Source: Paulinella micropora | Lineage: Eukaryota; Cercozoa; Imbricatea; Euglyphida; Paulinellidae | Length of the DNA: 64,000 nt | Reading direction: 5' to 3' | Assembly: GCA_019918135.1 (NCBI GenBank) | Contig: WBZZ01006894.1 | Location: 91,001-155,000, forward strand | Part shown: piece by piece, positions 49,214 through 59,513 of the stretch | How positions within the stretch are numbered: the first letter of the stretch is position 1 | How the letters are laid out: every line of letters begins with the position of its first letter | Position numbers and translations under genes: made by a program | Notes under the pieces: model-generated | What the model was told of the DNA's origin: nothing | The model's database searches: none | What the model saw: only the letters and a program-made list of their open reading frames with translations

Positions 49214-49888
49214 CTAGTTTCGTACAAAATGACGATAAACACCAGCTTCGCGAATGAGTTGTGGGCGACCCAAAGGAAGTTCATCATCGTCGGCGAACGC
49301 CTGATCCACAGCTCTGCCGGCATTGGCCGGCAGAGTATTAGTAATTTCAGCGTTGGGGTCCGGAGTCGTAGCAAGGTTATCATTGGCTTGCGGAAGCCGA
49401 GCAATGCGATCATTGGTTTGAGCAGTGTTTGTGTTAGGGGTATGCGATACACCCGCCCGAAGTCTTTCAATAGGTCGGCCTAGGTCCCAATAACTGTGGG
49501 TAGGCCCGTTTATCATTTCCAAAGTACGGCAGAAAGAAGACAGCTCGGCAGCCGGGACTTTTGCCTCTGCTAACCAACTTAGCCAGACGGCTGCTGATAG
49601 CGGTTCCGCAGTCGGGTTATACAGCACGAGGTGCCCCCCTGGGCGTTTCAGGAGCTCGTGCACAAGACGAAGTCGCCACAACTCGCGGCTGGCGGGGTAC
49701 AACACCAGACAGGAGTCGTGCAGCGCCTGGCGGTTTTTGTAGTAGCGTTGATAGAAATCTACGACTTGCTGGTCTGACCGACTGTTGGTTAGTGGCCACA
49801 AACAGCTGACCACAGCGGGCTCCCCGCCGCTGTGGGCTGTGCAAAAGTGCGCAAGCCACACAGTTGCATGAACGACCTTTGTTTTTTC
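49214..49888 (-). pseudogene. Orphan gene, 5' end missing (about 225 codons)
   Basis: An open frame with natural composition (VVDFYQRYYKNRQALHD, LWRLRLVHELLKRPGG, AAVWLSWLAEAKVPAAEL) runs to TAG/TAA near 49214, and its C-terminal part is Asn/Thr-rich with an acidic DDDELP. There is no in-frame ATG in the natural part; the frame extends upstream to a GTG at 49990 through low-complexity sequence. It looks like the 3' two-thirds of a gene whose start has been replaced. The C-terminal region encodes an imperfect short repeat (plus GATCATTGGTTTG / ATCATTGGCTTG). No family recognised. Confidence 0.45.
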
Positions 49889-50076
49889 TATAAAAGAAGA
49901 AAGCAATAGGTAACAGGAGAGGAAGGGGAAAGAACGGGGAAGGGAACCCCCCTCGCTCCCTCTCTCTCTTTGTGCGTGTGTCTCTAGCACAGTGGTCTCT
50001 GTGCTAGAGACATGCCCGTATAAAGTGAATTCCAGCCAGCCAGCTGGCTGGAGCTAGACGTCCCAAGCCGAATGCT

Positions 50077-50367
50077 GTGAACTGGTGGTCGCACCTACTT
50101 GTCTTATTTCCCCGGCATGTCAGACCCCCGAACCTCGCCGGAAGCGGTTGTGCAAGCGCGAAGCGAGCCCCTCGTGGCTGGTTGCTGGACGACGAAATCT
50201 TGTCCCAGTTGCCCGCCTCGGTCCACACGCTCGAGCTGAGACGCTCCGGCGGTGCTTGTACGGGAGACAAAGTGTCCCGCCTACCGACCTCTTTGCGGCG
50301 GCTGGCCCTGCGCGAAAGAAGGAAAAAATCATCCACAGGCTACGCCCGAAACCTCTCGGCTAGCTAG
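50077..50367 (+). pseudogene. LRR fragment
   Basis: In one frame: WLLDDEILSQLPASVHTLEL and LPTSLRRLALRERR, two LRR/FNIP-like units. There is no ATG in frame (GTG at 50077), and the first 35 residues are not LRR-like. Probably part of a lost LRR gene. Confidence 0.4.
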
Positions 50368-50400
50368 TCAGGTGGAGGCCTTGGCCAAGGCTCACTGTGC

Positions 50401-50550
50401 ATGCTAGAGGGGCACGTCGTTTTCGAACAGGACCGACTGCGCTTCGAAGAGGCCACCTCCCTAGTGCAAGTTAGGCAAAAGCGGACCGTGCCAAATCCCT
50501 CGTCTAGCAAAGGTGTTCTCCCGGTTTTTATCAGCGGGGCTTGCGTTTGA
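50401..50550 (+). CDS. Small ORF or gene remnant (49 aa)
   Basis: An ATG at 50401 begins a natural-looking short protein with EGHVVFEQDRLRFEEATSL and VLPVFISG, ending at TGA 50548-50550. The frame is open a little upstream too. No homology recognised. It may be the 3' remnant of the LRR-bearing gene just before it. Confidence 0.3.
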   Translation: MLEGHVVFEQDRLRFEEATSLVQVRQKRTVPNPSSSKGVLPVFISGACV

Positions 50551-51465
50551 ACGTGCGTTGGCAACTGGGGGGTAAACCTGTGGATGTCACAGGCGCCCCA
50601 AAACAGCCTGGACAGCCCGCACACAATCTAAGACACAAGGCAGAAGAGTTGTTTTAATTAAAAGTTTGTAACGCGCCGTTTGTGTACAGCCGGCCTGTTG
50701 CTGCAGGAAGAACTTGAGCAACACCCGCCCGCGCACGTGAAGGCCGCACAAGAGCCGGCTAGCGATTCCGGATTGGTCAGCAGCACAGCACACCACGCCC
50801 ACCGCCGTCTGGCACAGGCCACCCAGACGACAGTGAGTATTTTACGACAGACCGAATCCCTCAGCTGAAAATGGGAACCAAGGGCCAAAGGCAGCCGGAC
50901 AAGGTGAAGAGCGCACAGGCGCGCGGCGAGAGCCGCCGGCTTTTGGCTCTCCGGCGGGGAGGCCCGCCGGCGCCTTGCTGAACGAAGCGAGGCGCCGGCA
51001 TTTGTGCAGTCTGTTTCGGCTGGCTAGTGTGGAAGGGGGCCTCGTTGGGGTACGGGAGCGGGAGTGAAAAGGGGGAGGTGCCGCGCTTCGCCGGTGTAAT
51101 TTACGCTGAATTAAAGCTCGGCCACTGTGCGCAGGGTCCGCGGGGATATGCACAGAGGCGAGGCCGACCTGTAGAGGCGTTGCATGTTCGGAGATTCTTT
51201 TGCAGCTTCTGCGCCCGCCAGGGTCCAGCCGGGCAGTACGTCTTAGTTTTCCCGGGGAAACAGCCGTAAGCGTCAATTTGGCGCCAAAATCTACTTGCGC
51301 AACAAGAAAATCCCACACAGACGCTCGGCTGGGCCGCCCCGCTCCCCTTTGCTCTGCACCTCCCTGCCTCTAGGGAAGGTGAGAGGGCCGAAAAACATGT
51401 TCGTGTGAGTAAAAAGCCCGCGGGGTTTCTCTCTGCGGGAAAACGTCCGATTTCTCCGCTAGCCT
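50551..51465. repeat. Repeat stretch before gene E
   Basis: Unique sequence to about 50910. Then the GCCGGCGCCT hairpin (50966-50999), a TTCGCCGGTGTAATTTACGC module, the GGCGCCAAAATCTACTTGCGC module (51270-51300) and the CTCTGCACCTCCCTGCCTCT module (51353). The CCCGCGGGGTTTCTCTCTGCGGG hairpin follows (51408-51440) and leads directly into gene E. Confidence 0.5.
50966..50999. terminator. GC hairpin, second copy
   Basis: Same 34-base stem-loop as at 34886-34919 (GCCGGCGCCT...AGGCGCCGGC). Confidence 0.4.
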
Positions 51466-51955
51466 CCGGTGCCGGAGACCAGCTGTTTGAAGCTAGTTAC
51501 ACAGGCGCGAACGTCGTGGCCTGGTGCAAGGGCCGCGACGTTTGCGCTGCGGTGACCGACGCGATGAAAAGCCTGGCCCCCCAAGTTGCGCAACAGCAGG
51601 CCACCGTTGAATGCTTAGAACAAAAGTTAGCTAATCATGTGTCTTGGCGTCCGGGCAGAAGAAGATACAAACGCGCGATTCATGATGGTATCACTAGAGA
51701 ACTTTGTTCCGAACTGGCAAAAGAGCAAACAGCACTGGCGGAGCTAAAAGGGAGGGAGTTCGAGGTTACGTTTAAGGTGCGGAAGCGGGCCAGGGTTGGT
51801 GTGAAGCTATTATCAACGATTGCCAGCCAGGCCCCCGAGACCGTTCAAAAATATAACGAACACGCGGAGGACGCTGGCTCGCACGAGCCGGATTCTGCCC
51901 CGGGGCTCTGAAATGAATTCTGAGCCGGCAAAAGAGCCGGCTCAGAAACCATTAC
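51466..51955 (+). pseudogene. Gene E, fuller copy without its start codon
   Basis: The frame contains SGAGDQLFEASYTGANVVAW, a helical middle (QQATVECLEQKLANH, ELAKEQTALAELKG) and the acidic end APETVQKYNEHAEDAGSHEP. Its beginning is fused to a hairpin repeat where the copy at 41442 has its ATG, so only a GTG at 51405 inside the repeat could start it. Its end runs into a tnpB right-end copy (51956). A fragment of its middle lies at 13095-13140. Family unknown; the helical middle suggests coiled coil. Confidence 0.55.
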
Positions 51956-52065
51956 GGATTGGATTGAAATCTAGGAAGGCAAACCTCCCAGAGACCGACA
52001 GGCAGCTGGGAAGAGAGAAAGAGCAGCACGCGGCACATCCTCTTCCCTCCTCCGAGCGGGGGGCT
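51956..52065 (-). repeat. Solo tnpB right-end copy
   Basis: GGATTGGATTGAAATCTAGG to CCGAGCGGGGGGC. It truncates gene E and has the same flank as the copy at 41590. Confidence 0.65.
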
Positions 52066-52447
52066 CAAGGAGCGGGGAAAGGGGAGGGAGGGGGAGGAGG
52101 GTAAGGGCGCCAAGAGAGTGCGAAAAAGAATGCGCTGAATTAAAACTCGACAAAGTCTTACACTTGACACTTGCAACGGCACCCTCGGGTTGCCACAGCA
52201 ATCCGGCCCACTCGACGGTCGTACACTTGAGCACTGAAAACTAGGAGCAGGGCACCGTGCTCTAGCACGACCCTGCGGCGAATGGTACTGCCCCCGTGCG
52301 CAAGATCCGCGGGAATATGAAAAAAGGAAAAAAAATTGCCCGACAACAAGAAAAACAGACGGCCCTTCTGTTCCCCCTGTCCACTGCTATCTTTCCCCTC
52401 TTATCGTCCCTCCTCAGAGCGCGTGCAAACGCATCCCAAAAAAAATA

Positions 52448-52562
52448 GGATTGGATTGAAATCTAGGAAGGCAAACCCCCCTGAGACCGGCAGACAGCTG
52501 GGAGAGAGAAAGAGCAGCACGCGGCACATCCCCCTCCCTCCGCAGAGCGGGGGGGGGGGGGG
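52448..52562 (-). repeat. Solo tnpB right-end copy
   Basis: Begins GGATTGGATTGAAATCTAGG after GCATCCCAAAAAAAATA, the same junction with the palindromic arm as at 16445, 57059 and 61588. Ends in a G-run of 17. Confidence 0.65.
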
Positions 52563-53507
52563 GGGAAAGTACACTTTCTTGTGGAGCCCACTGATGGGGG
52601 GGGGGGCGCCCCCCCCCCTCCCCCTTTCTTTCTTCCCTCCCTCTGAGCCCCCCGAGCCCGGGGGGCTCAAGGAGCAGGGGAAGGGGAAATCGGGAGCGGG
52701 AGGGAAGGGGGAGGGTAGGGGCGCCAAGAGGGTGCGAAAAAGAATGCGCTGAATTAAAGCTCGACGGTCTTACATTGGGGCACTGAAAACTAGGAGCAGG
52801 GCACCGTGCTCCAGCACGACCCTGCGGCGAATGAATGGTCGGTGGTCATGTGTGCTAGGAGGACAAAGGCCCCGGCGGGCCCGACGGCATCCTGTCCGTG
52901 CCATGGCTCGGCCACCGTGCTCAAGGTCAGAAAATATAGGAAAGGAGGAAAAAAAATTTCTTTGCCCGACAACAAAGGGAACGGACGGAGGGGAAGGGAA
53001 AAGAAAGGGAAAAGGAGAGAGGAAGGGGGGAAGAAGGGGGCGGGGATGTGCTTCCCCCTCCCCCCCCCCCCCCGGTCCCTTCTCACTGTTTGAGATGGGG
53101 AGCGGGAGCGGGAGGGGAGGGCAGGGGCGCGCTTTGCCGATATACAAGAAAAAACACGCGAAAAAAAATCTCTGACAAAATCTCAGGCTTGGCACTGAGA
53201 GTTAAGAGAGGGGAGAAGGAAAGGGAAGGGACAGGGGGGAGCAGGGGCGCCTACTCCGGTGCAAGAAAAGTCCACGCTGAACTAAAACTCGACATAGTCT
53301 TGCACTTGACACTTGCAACGGCACCCTCAGGCTGTTGCAGCATCCGGCCCACTCGACGGTCTTACACTTGGGGCACTGAAAACTAGGAGCAGATCACCGT
53401 GCTCCAGCTCGACACTGCGGAAAATGGATGCGCGATGGTCAATGTGCCAAAACAAAAGCCCCGGCGGGCCCAACAGCATCTGTCAGTGCCATGGCTCTGC
53501 CAGCATC

Positions 53508-53710
53508 GTGCGCAAGGTCCGCGGAAATATGAAAAAAGGAAAAATTTTCTTTTGGTCTGACAACAAAGGAAACAGACGAGGGGGAAGAGGAAGGGAGAAA
53601 GAAAGGGGCGGGATGTGCATCCCCTCCGCTCCCCTCGTCCCTCCTCAGAGCGCGTGCAAACGCGTTCCGAATTTTTTTTGCACTTTTCATATTTCCGCAG
53701 ATCTTACAGA
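53508..53710. mobile_element. MITE-like palindromic unit, short
   Basis: Left GTGCGCAAGGTCCGCGGAAATATGAAAA, right TTTTCATATTTCCGCAGATCTTAC; the G-rich and C-rich arms are reduced. About 200 bp. Confidence 0.5.
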
Positions 53711-54236
53711 GGAAAGAGGCAGGAGCGCGCTTTACCGGCGCACAAAAAAGAATCACGCGAAAAAAGAAATCCCTGACAAAGTTTTAATATTGGCACTGAG
53801 AACAGGGCGCGGGAGAGGGAAAGGGCAAAGGGAGGGGGCCGCGCCAAGAAAACGTATTTTACGCTGAATTAAAGCTGGACAAGGCATTGCACTTGACACT
53901 TGCAACGGCACTCTCAGGCTGCCGCAGCATCCGGCCCACTCGACGGTCCTACACTTGAGCACTGAAAACTAGGAGCGGAGGACCGTGCTCCAGCACGACC
54001 CTGCGCGAATGGTACTGCTCCCGTGGTAAATGTGCTAGGAGGATAAGAACCCCGGCCGGCACCCGACGGCGTCCTGTCCGTACCATAGCTAGGCCACTGT
54101 GCACAGGGTCCGCGGGGATATGAACAGAGGGGAGGCCGACCTGTGGAGGCGTTGCATGTTCGGAGATTCTTTTGCAGCTTCTGCGCCCTTTCTCTCCCCC
54201 TCCCCCCTGCTCCTTGAGCCTCCGGAACGGCCCCAG

Positions 54237-54740
54237 CTAAATTTGGCGCCAACTTGTGCCGTCCGGAGGTAGGGTGCTTCCGGCGGGGTCCAGCCGGGCA
54301 GTACGTCTTAGCCTTCCCGGGGAAACAGCCGTAAGTGCCAATTTGGCACCAAAATCTACTTGCGCAAAAACAAAATCCCACAGACGCCTCGGCTGGGCCG
54401 CCGTGAGGAAGACCTCGCGGCGGCCCTTGCTCTCACTCTCGTCGCCCCTCTCACTCTCGTCGCCCCTCTCACCTTCGTCGCCCCTCTCACTTTCGTCGCC
54501 CCTCTCACCTTCGTCGCCCCTCTCACCTTTGTCGCCCCGCTCCCCTTTGTCGCCCCTCTCACTTTCGTCGCCCCTCTCACTTTCGTCGCCCCTCTCACTT
54601 TCGTCGCCCCTCTCACCTTTGTCGCCCCTCTCACCTTTGTCGCCCCTCTCACCTTTGTCGCCCCGCTCCCCTTTGTCGCCCCGCTCCCCTTGGCTCTGCA
54701 CCTCCCTGCCTCTAGGGAAGGTGAGAGGGCCGAAAAACAT
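54237..54740 (-). CDS. Collagen-like ORF over an 18-bp minisatellite (167 aa)
   Basis: ATG 54740 starts [16 protein letters not shown], then about 15 six-residue units of GERGDK or SERGDE type, then a tail from neighbouring repeat sequence. Gly every third residue within the K/G units gives a collagen-like pattern with RGD triplets. The same start and shorter arrays occur at 59844 and 63199 (both minus). Because 18 is a multiple of three, any such array stays open, so coding is not proven. If expressed it would be a small secreted-type repeat protein, but no signal peptide is seen. Confidence 0.3.
   Translation of the reverse strand: MFFGPLTFPRGREVQSQGERGDKGERGDKGERGDKGERGDKGERGDESERGDESERGDESERGDKGERGDKGERGDEGERGDESERGDEGERGDESERGDESESKGRREVFLTAAQPRRLWDFVFAQVDFGAKLALTAVSPGRLRRTARLDPAGSTLPPDGTSWRQI
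54430..54696 (+). repeat. 18-bp minisatellite, about 15 units
   Basis: Units of GTCGCCCCTCTCAC(C/T)TT(T/C) type, varying at three or four positions between CTCTCG, CTTTCG, CCTTCG, CCTTTG and CCCTTTG forms. Shorter arrays are at 35215-35277, 40190-40255, 59735-59800, 63090-63150 and 63475-63560, always after the same GAAGACCTC/GGCGGCC module. Confidence 0.85.
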
Positions 54741-55019
54741 TTTCGTGTGAGTAAAACGCCCGCGGGTTTCTCCCCGCGGGAAAACGTCCGATTTCTCCGC
54801 TAGCCTCCGGAACGGCCACAGCTAAATTTGGCGCCTACGGCTGTACTTGCGCAAAAAGAAAATCCCACACGGACGCACCAACGTGATTTGGTGGCTAGGT
54901 TTGTTTGTCGGATTGATGGGATTGACAGCATTTCCGTGGCTGGTTTCCGACAACCCATCCCCATGCCACTTTTCAGTGTGCGGACCGGCCGGTTCAACAA
55001 AAATACAACTAGCGTGTTG
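54741..55019. repeat. Repeat end and unique stretch
   Basis: A CCCGCGGGTTTCTCCCCGCGGG hairpin (54760-54781), part of the CTCCGGAACGGCC module (54804-54870), then about 150 bp of unique sequence before the RING pseudogene. No gene. Confidence 0.45.
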
Positions 55020-55800
55020 TCACACAAAATTCACCGGGTCAGGCACAGAGTCTGATTTTTTTTTGCTTGGCTCGCTCTCCTTCTTTCTTTGCCTGTTCAA
55101 TGTACAAATCTTGATCTGACTAGCGCAGTTAGCACATATCCGAGCGTGCCCGCACGGAATCAAGACCACCAGCGCCCCTGTTTCTTTGCCTGGCTCGTCA
55201 AGTATAGCAAACAGCTTCTCTCTCTCCAGATGCACGAGCGACGCGTTCAAGATCGCGATAAAGTACTTGCAACCTGTGGCGGACCAGCCCGAGCTGCATC
55301 ACCTGGAACATGTCTGCCAATAGCATTTCCAGCGGAAACACTGTGTTAGCCTTGGTCGCTTGTTTGCCCCGCACACTAAGCACAGCACGGCCTGTGCCAA
55401 TTGGTATTGCTCGTAACCTCGGGCTGAACAGCCCAAACCTAGCCGCTCCAGGCTGTTCCACACGGCCCGAAGCGGCGGCCCGTCCAGCCCCTCTGATGTC
55501 AGCTTGCAGAACAACGCAAACAAATCTTGGCGCAGCGTAGTCGTAGTCGCTCCAGAGACTATGCTGCGGGGCAGGCCAAGCTGTAGCACCTTCGCCTCCG
55601 ACTGCCAGCTTCGCAGTGTGTGCTCCGTCAAGGCAACGTCGCCTCTGCGAATAAGCTTCTCGAGCATCGGCAGTCACATCCCCCGTACAAACCTTGCTGT
55701 GGAGCAAAAATGGTACATGGCTCATCTGCATGTCCGCGAGCCGAAAGAGGTCCACGGTTGTGCTGGCAAGCAGGCATGCTTCCTTTGTGCGTCGAGACAT
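55020..55800 (-). pseudogene. RING-finger gene, frameshifted and degenerate
   Basis: ATG 55800 gives MSRRTKEACLLASTTVDLF. The sense then moves to another frame (LEKLIRRGDVALTEHTLRSW to VLCLVCGANKRP) at about 55665 and again at about 55340. It returns for the C terminus (FAILDEPGKETGALVVLIPC, GHARICANCASQIKICTLN), ending at 55020. The last part is the second half of a C3HC4 RING: CGH and CANC are present, but the first Cys pair (expected in place of FAIL) and the final Cys pair (CTLN where CPLC is usual) are lost. RING proteins are usually E3 ubiquitin ligases; this one cannot fold a normal RING. Confidence 0.6.
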
Positions 55801-55935
55801 GCCGCACGCGCCTTCTTGTTCATCGTGCCCGCCTGCGAGCGGGTGCGCCTGGCTGGCACAAGGTGCCTGCATACGGAGCTTTGTCCTGCCTGCGAGAGTG
55901 ACGCCTAACGAAGCCCGCGTGCCGGAATGTCCCGG

Positions 55936-56003
55936 TGTTGCTTTATGCAACAGATCGTAAGTGCCTGATAAAGCACATAGACAACAAGGCCAGGGCTAGG
56001 TTG
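55936..56003 (+). pseudogene. Fragment of the LRR-like gene's N terminus
   Basis: These 68 bases are an almost exact copy, in opposite orientation, of 6898-6967, encoding LLYATDRKCLIKHIDNKARA. Flanks are unrelated. It is a pasted gene scrap in which coding sense ends after 22 codons. Confidence 0.75.
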
Positions 56004-56389
56004 GCGCCCCGCGAAACTATGCACAAGGAAAGGCTATCCTTTTGGAACAGTTCAACAAATAGTAGTAGAGACCTGATAATACTAAGTGAATACTTGTTGC
56101 TCTTTTCTTATTTTTTTTGTATGCCCAAACGCAGGGGCGCGGCGCGCGGGTTCGCTGCTCTAACGTACATGTTACAAAACGCCGGCTTGCTGTGTGCTTA
56201 GCGCCGGGAGCGTGGTCGGAGGTTCGCTACCCCGCCACACACCGACGTCGTCCCCCGCCACCGTCGCGATTCAGTGCGTGAGCGCAGAGGCTTGGAAGCG
56301 GGTCTGGGCTGCTAGCCTAGGCTCGGACGCCGTTGGCCGAAAGAGCGCGGACGCCGCGGCAACCAGAGTTGGACGCTTTTATTCATTCG
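56004..56389 (+). other. Unassigned stretch
   Basis: AT-rich to 56120, then GC-rich. Short natural-looking frames exist (MPKRRGAARGFAALTYMLQN at 56121; AEAWKRVWAASLGSDAVG at about 56284), each ending within 80 codons. They may be remnants of one gene. No assignment. Confidence 0.3.
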
Positions 56390-56414
56390 CTGTCCGTGCC
56401 AGGGCTCGGCCACC

Positions 56415-56700
56415 GTGCGCAAGGTCGGAAAAATATGCAAAATATGAAAAGATCTGCGGATTTTTTTTTGCCCAACAACCAAAGAAACAAACGGGGGGGA
56501 AGGAGGGAGAGGAGAAAGAGGAAGGGGGGAAGAAGGGGCAGGGGAGTGATCCCCCCCCCGCCCCCCTCCCTTCCCTCTGTTCCCGTCGTCCCCTGCTACC
56601 CCTCCCCTCCCTTCGTCCCTTGTTTGCGCGTGCAAACGCATCTCAAAAAAAAAATTCCACTTTTCATATTCCAGCAGATATTTCCGCAGATCCTGCGCAC
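56415..56700. mobile_element. MITE-like palindromic unit, best example
   Basis: Starts GTGCGCAAGGTCGGAAAAATATGC, with AAAATATGAAAAGATCTGCGG, ACAACCAAAGAAACAAACGG and a G-rich arm. Then comes a C-rich arm with CCTCTGTTCCCGTCGTCCCC, TTTGCGCGTGCAAACGCATC, TTTTCATATTCCAGCAGATA and TTTCCGCAGATCCTGCGCAC. The outer 50 bp of the two ends are imperfect inverted repeats. 286 bp, no ORF. Confidence 0.6.
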
Positions 56701-57058
56701 TGTGCTCCAGCGCAGCCCTGCAGCGGATGGACGGGCGGTGGTCAATGTAGCAGGTGGACAAGGGTCCCGGCCGGACCCGACGGCGTCCTGTCCGTACCAT
56801 GGCTCGGTCACCGTGCGCAAGGTCGGAAAAATATCTGCAGGAATATGAAAACATCTGCGGAAAATTTTTTTGCCCGACAACCAAAGAAGCAAACGGGGGG
56901 GGGGGGGGGAATGAAAGGGGGGAGGGCGACGGGAACAGAGGAAAGGGAGGGGGGCGGGGGAATCACTCCCCTCCCCCTTCTTCCCCCTTCCTCTTTTTCC
57001 TCCCCCTCCCTTCCCTCGTCCCTCCTCAGAGCGTGTGCAAACGCATCCAAAAAAAATC

Positions 57059-57172
57059 GGATTGGATTGAAATCTAGGAAAGCAAACCCCCTGAGACCGG
57101 CAGACAGACAGCCGGGAGAGAGAAAGGGCAGCACGCGGCTGCGTGCTGCCCTCCCTCCTCAGAGCGGGGGGC
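57059..57172 (-). repeat. Solo tnpB right-end copy
   Basis: GGATTGGATTGAAATCTAGG after GCATCCAAAAAAAATC; contains GCTGCGTGCTGCC and ends AGAGCGGGGGGC. Confidence 0.65.
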
Positions 57173-59513
57173 AAAAATAAGTAAACTTTTTTCTTGAGTT
57201 CACCGATGGGGGGGGGCGCCCCCCCCCCTCCCACTTTCTTTCTTTCCTCCCTGAGCCCCCTGAGCCCGGGGGGCTCAAGGAGCAGGGGAAGGGGAAATCG
57301 GGAGCGGGAGGGAAGGGGGGAGTAGGGGCGCCAAGAGAGTGCGAAAAAGAATGCGCTGAATTAAAGCTCGACGGTCTTACATGGGGGGCACTGAAAATAG
57401 GAGCAGGGCACCGTGCTCCAGTACGACCCTGCGGCGAATGAATGGGCGGTGGTCACTGTGCCCGGCCGGGACAAAAGCCCCGGCGGGCCCGACGGCATCC
57501 TGTCCGTGCCATGGCTCAGCCACCGTGCGCAAGGTCAGAAAAATATAAAACGAGGAAAAAAAATTTTTTTTTGCTCGACAACAAAGGGAACAGACGGGGG
57601 GAAGAGAAGAAGGGGGGGGGGGGGAGAAGAAGGGGGATGTGCTTCTACCCGCCCCCTTCTCGCTGTCTGAGAATCGGGAGGGCAGGGGCGCGCTTCGCCG
57701 GTGTAAGAAAAGTCCATGCTGAAATTAAAACTCGACAAGGCATTACACTTGACACTTGCAACGGCATCCGGCCCATGTCATGTTGCTGCGGTAGCCCGAG
57801 CCATGAACCCTGGCCGGCACCGTCTGTGCTCTGTTCGCGTGCCAAGAGAGTGCGAAAAAGAATACGCTTGAAATAAAGCTCGACGGTCTTACATTTGGGG
57901 GCACTGGGAACTAGGAGCGGAGCACCGTGCTCCAGTACGACCCTGTGGCGGATGGGTGGGCGGTGGTCAATGCGCCAGGACAAGAGCCCCGGCCGGCCCC
58001 GACGGCGTCTTGTCCACGCCATGGCTCGGCCACCGTGCGCAATATCAGAAAAATATGAAAAAAGGACAAAAATTGCCCGACAACAAAGGGAGTAGACGGG
58101 GGGAAAGAAGGGGAGAGGAAAGGGAAGGGGGGAAAAAGGGGGGCGCGCTTCGCCGGTGTACAAAAATCAGCGCAAAAAAATCCCTGACAAAATCTCAGGC
58201 TTGGCACGGAGAACCAAGAGAGGGAGAGAGAAAGGGAAGGGACAGGGGGGTCGGCGCCAAGAAAGTGCAAGAAAAGTCCACGCTGAAATAAAAACTCGAC
58301 AAAGCCTTACACTGAGAATTAGGAGATGGAGAGAATTTACGATGAATTAAAGCTCGACAAGGCATTGCACTTGACACTTGCAACGGCACCCCTCAGGCTA
58401 CCACAGCATCCGGTCCACTCGACAGTCGTACACTTGAGCACTGAAAACTAGCTGCTGGCACCGTGCCCCAGCGCGACCCTGCAGCGAATGGATGGGCGGT
58501 GGTATTTATGCTAGGAGGACAAGAGCCCCGGCCGGCCCGACGGCGTTATACCCCCGTGCCATAGCTCGGCCACCGTGCGCAAGGTCAGAAGAATATAAAA
58601 AAAGGAAAAAAAAATTGCCCCGACAACAAGGGGGGACAGACTGGGAGGGGAAAAGAAAGGGAAAAGGAGAGAAGAAGAGGAAGGGGGGAAGAAGGGGGGG
58701 GGGGGTGTGCTTCCCTTTCTCCCCCCCCCCCCTCACTGTCTGAGAATTGGGAGGGCAAGGGCGCGCTTTGCCGGTGTACAAAAATCAGCGCAAAAAAATC
58801 CGTGACAAAATCTCAGGCTTGACACTGAAAACTAAGAGGAGAAGGGACCTGGAGGATTTAATCTATCTTTCCCCCCTGTCCGTAAGAGGGAGGGGGAAAG
58901 TGGGGCGCCTACTCCGGTGCAAGAAAAGTCTACACTGGATTAAAACTCGACAAAGTCTTACACTTGACACTGGCAACGGCACCCTTCTCAGGCTGCCGCA
59001 GCATCCGGCCCACGTCATGTCGCTGCGGTAGCCCGAGCCATGAATCCTGGCCGGCACCGTCTGTGCTCTACTCGCGCGCCAAGAGAGTGCGAAAAAGAAT
59101 ACGCTGAATTAAAGCTCGACGGTCTTACTCGCGTTCCGAATTTTTTTTTCACTTTTCATATTCCCCGCAGATATTTCCGCAGATCTTGCAGAGGGGAAGA
59201 GGCAGGGCGGCGCCAAGAAAACGTAATTTACGCTGAATTAAAGTTCGACAAGGCATTGCACTTGACACTTGCAACGGCACTCTCAGGCTGCCGCAGCATC
59301 CGACACACTCGACCGTCCTACACTTGAGTACTGAAAACTAGGAGCGGAGGACCGTGCTCCAGCACGACCCTGTGCGAATGCCGCAGGGGTGGTCAATGTG
59401 CTACGAGGATAAGAGTTTTATAATTCCGACAGACGACGTCCTGTCCGTGCCATAGCTCGGCCACTGTACGCAGGGTCGGAAATTTATACGCAGACCCCCT
59501 CCCCCCCTGCTCC

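Larger units (their letters stand above)
52066..54236. repeat. Mosaic repeat domain V
   Basis: It contains a palindromic unit cut by a right-end copy (52290-52447), the composite with G-run/C-run pair at 52595-52619, a complete short palindromic unit (53508-53710) and many GTCCGTGCCATGG and TTCGCCGG-type modules. No gene. Confidence 0.65.

Noticed and set aside
56194-57180. A 328-codon frame
   Set aside because: Only the first 60 codons look natural; the rest reads through a palindromic unit, G-runs and a tnpB right-end copy.
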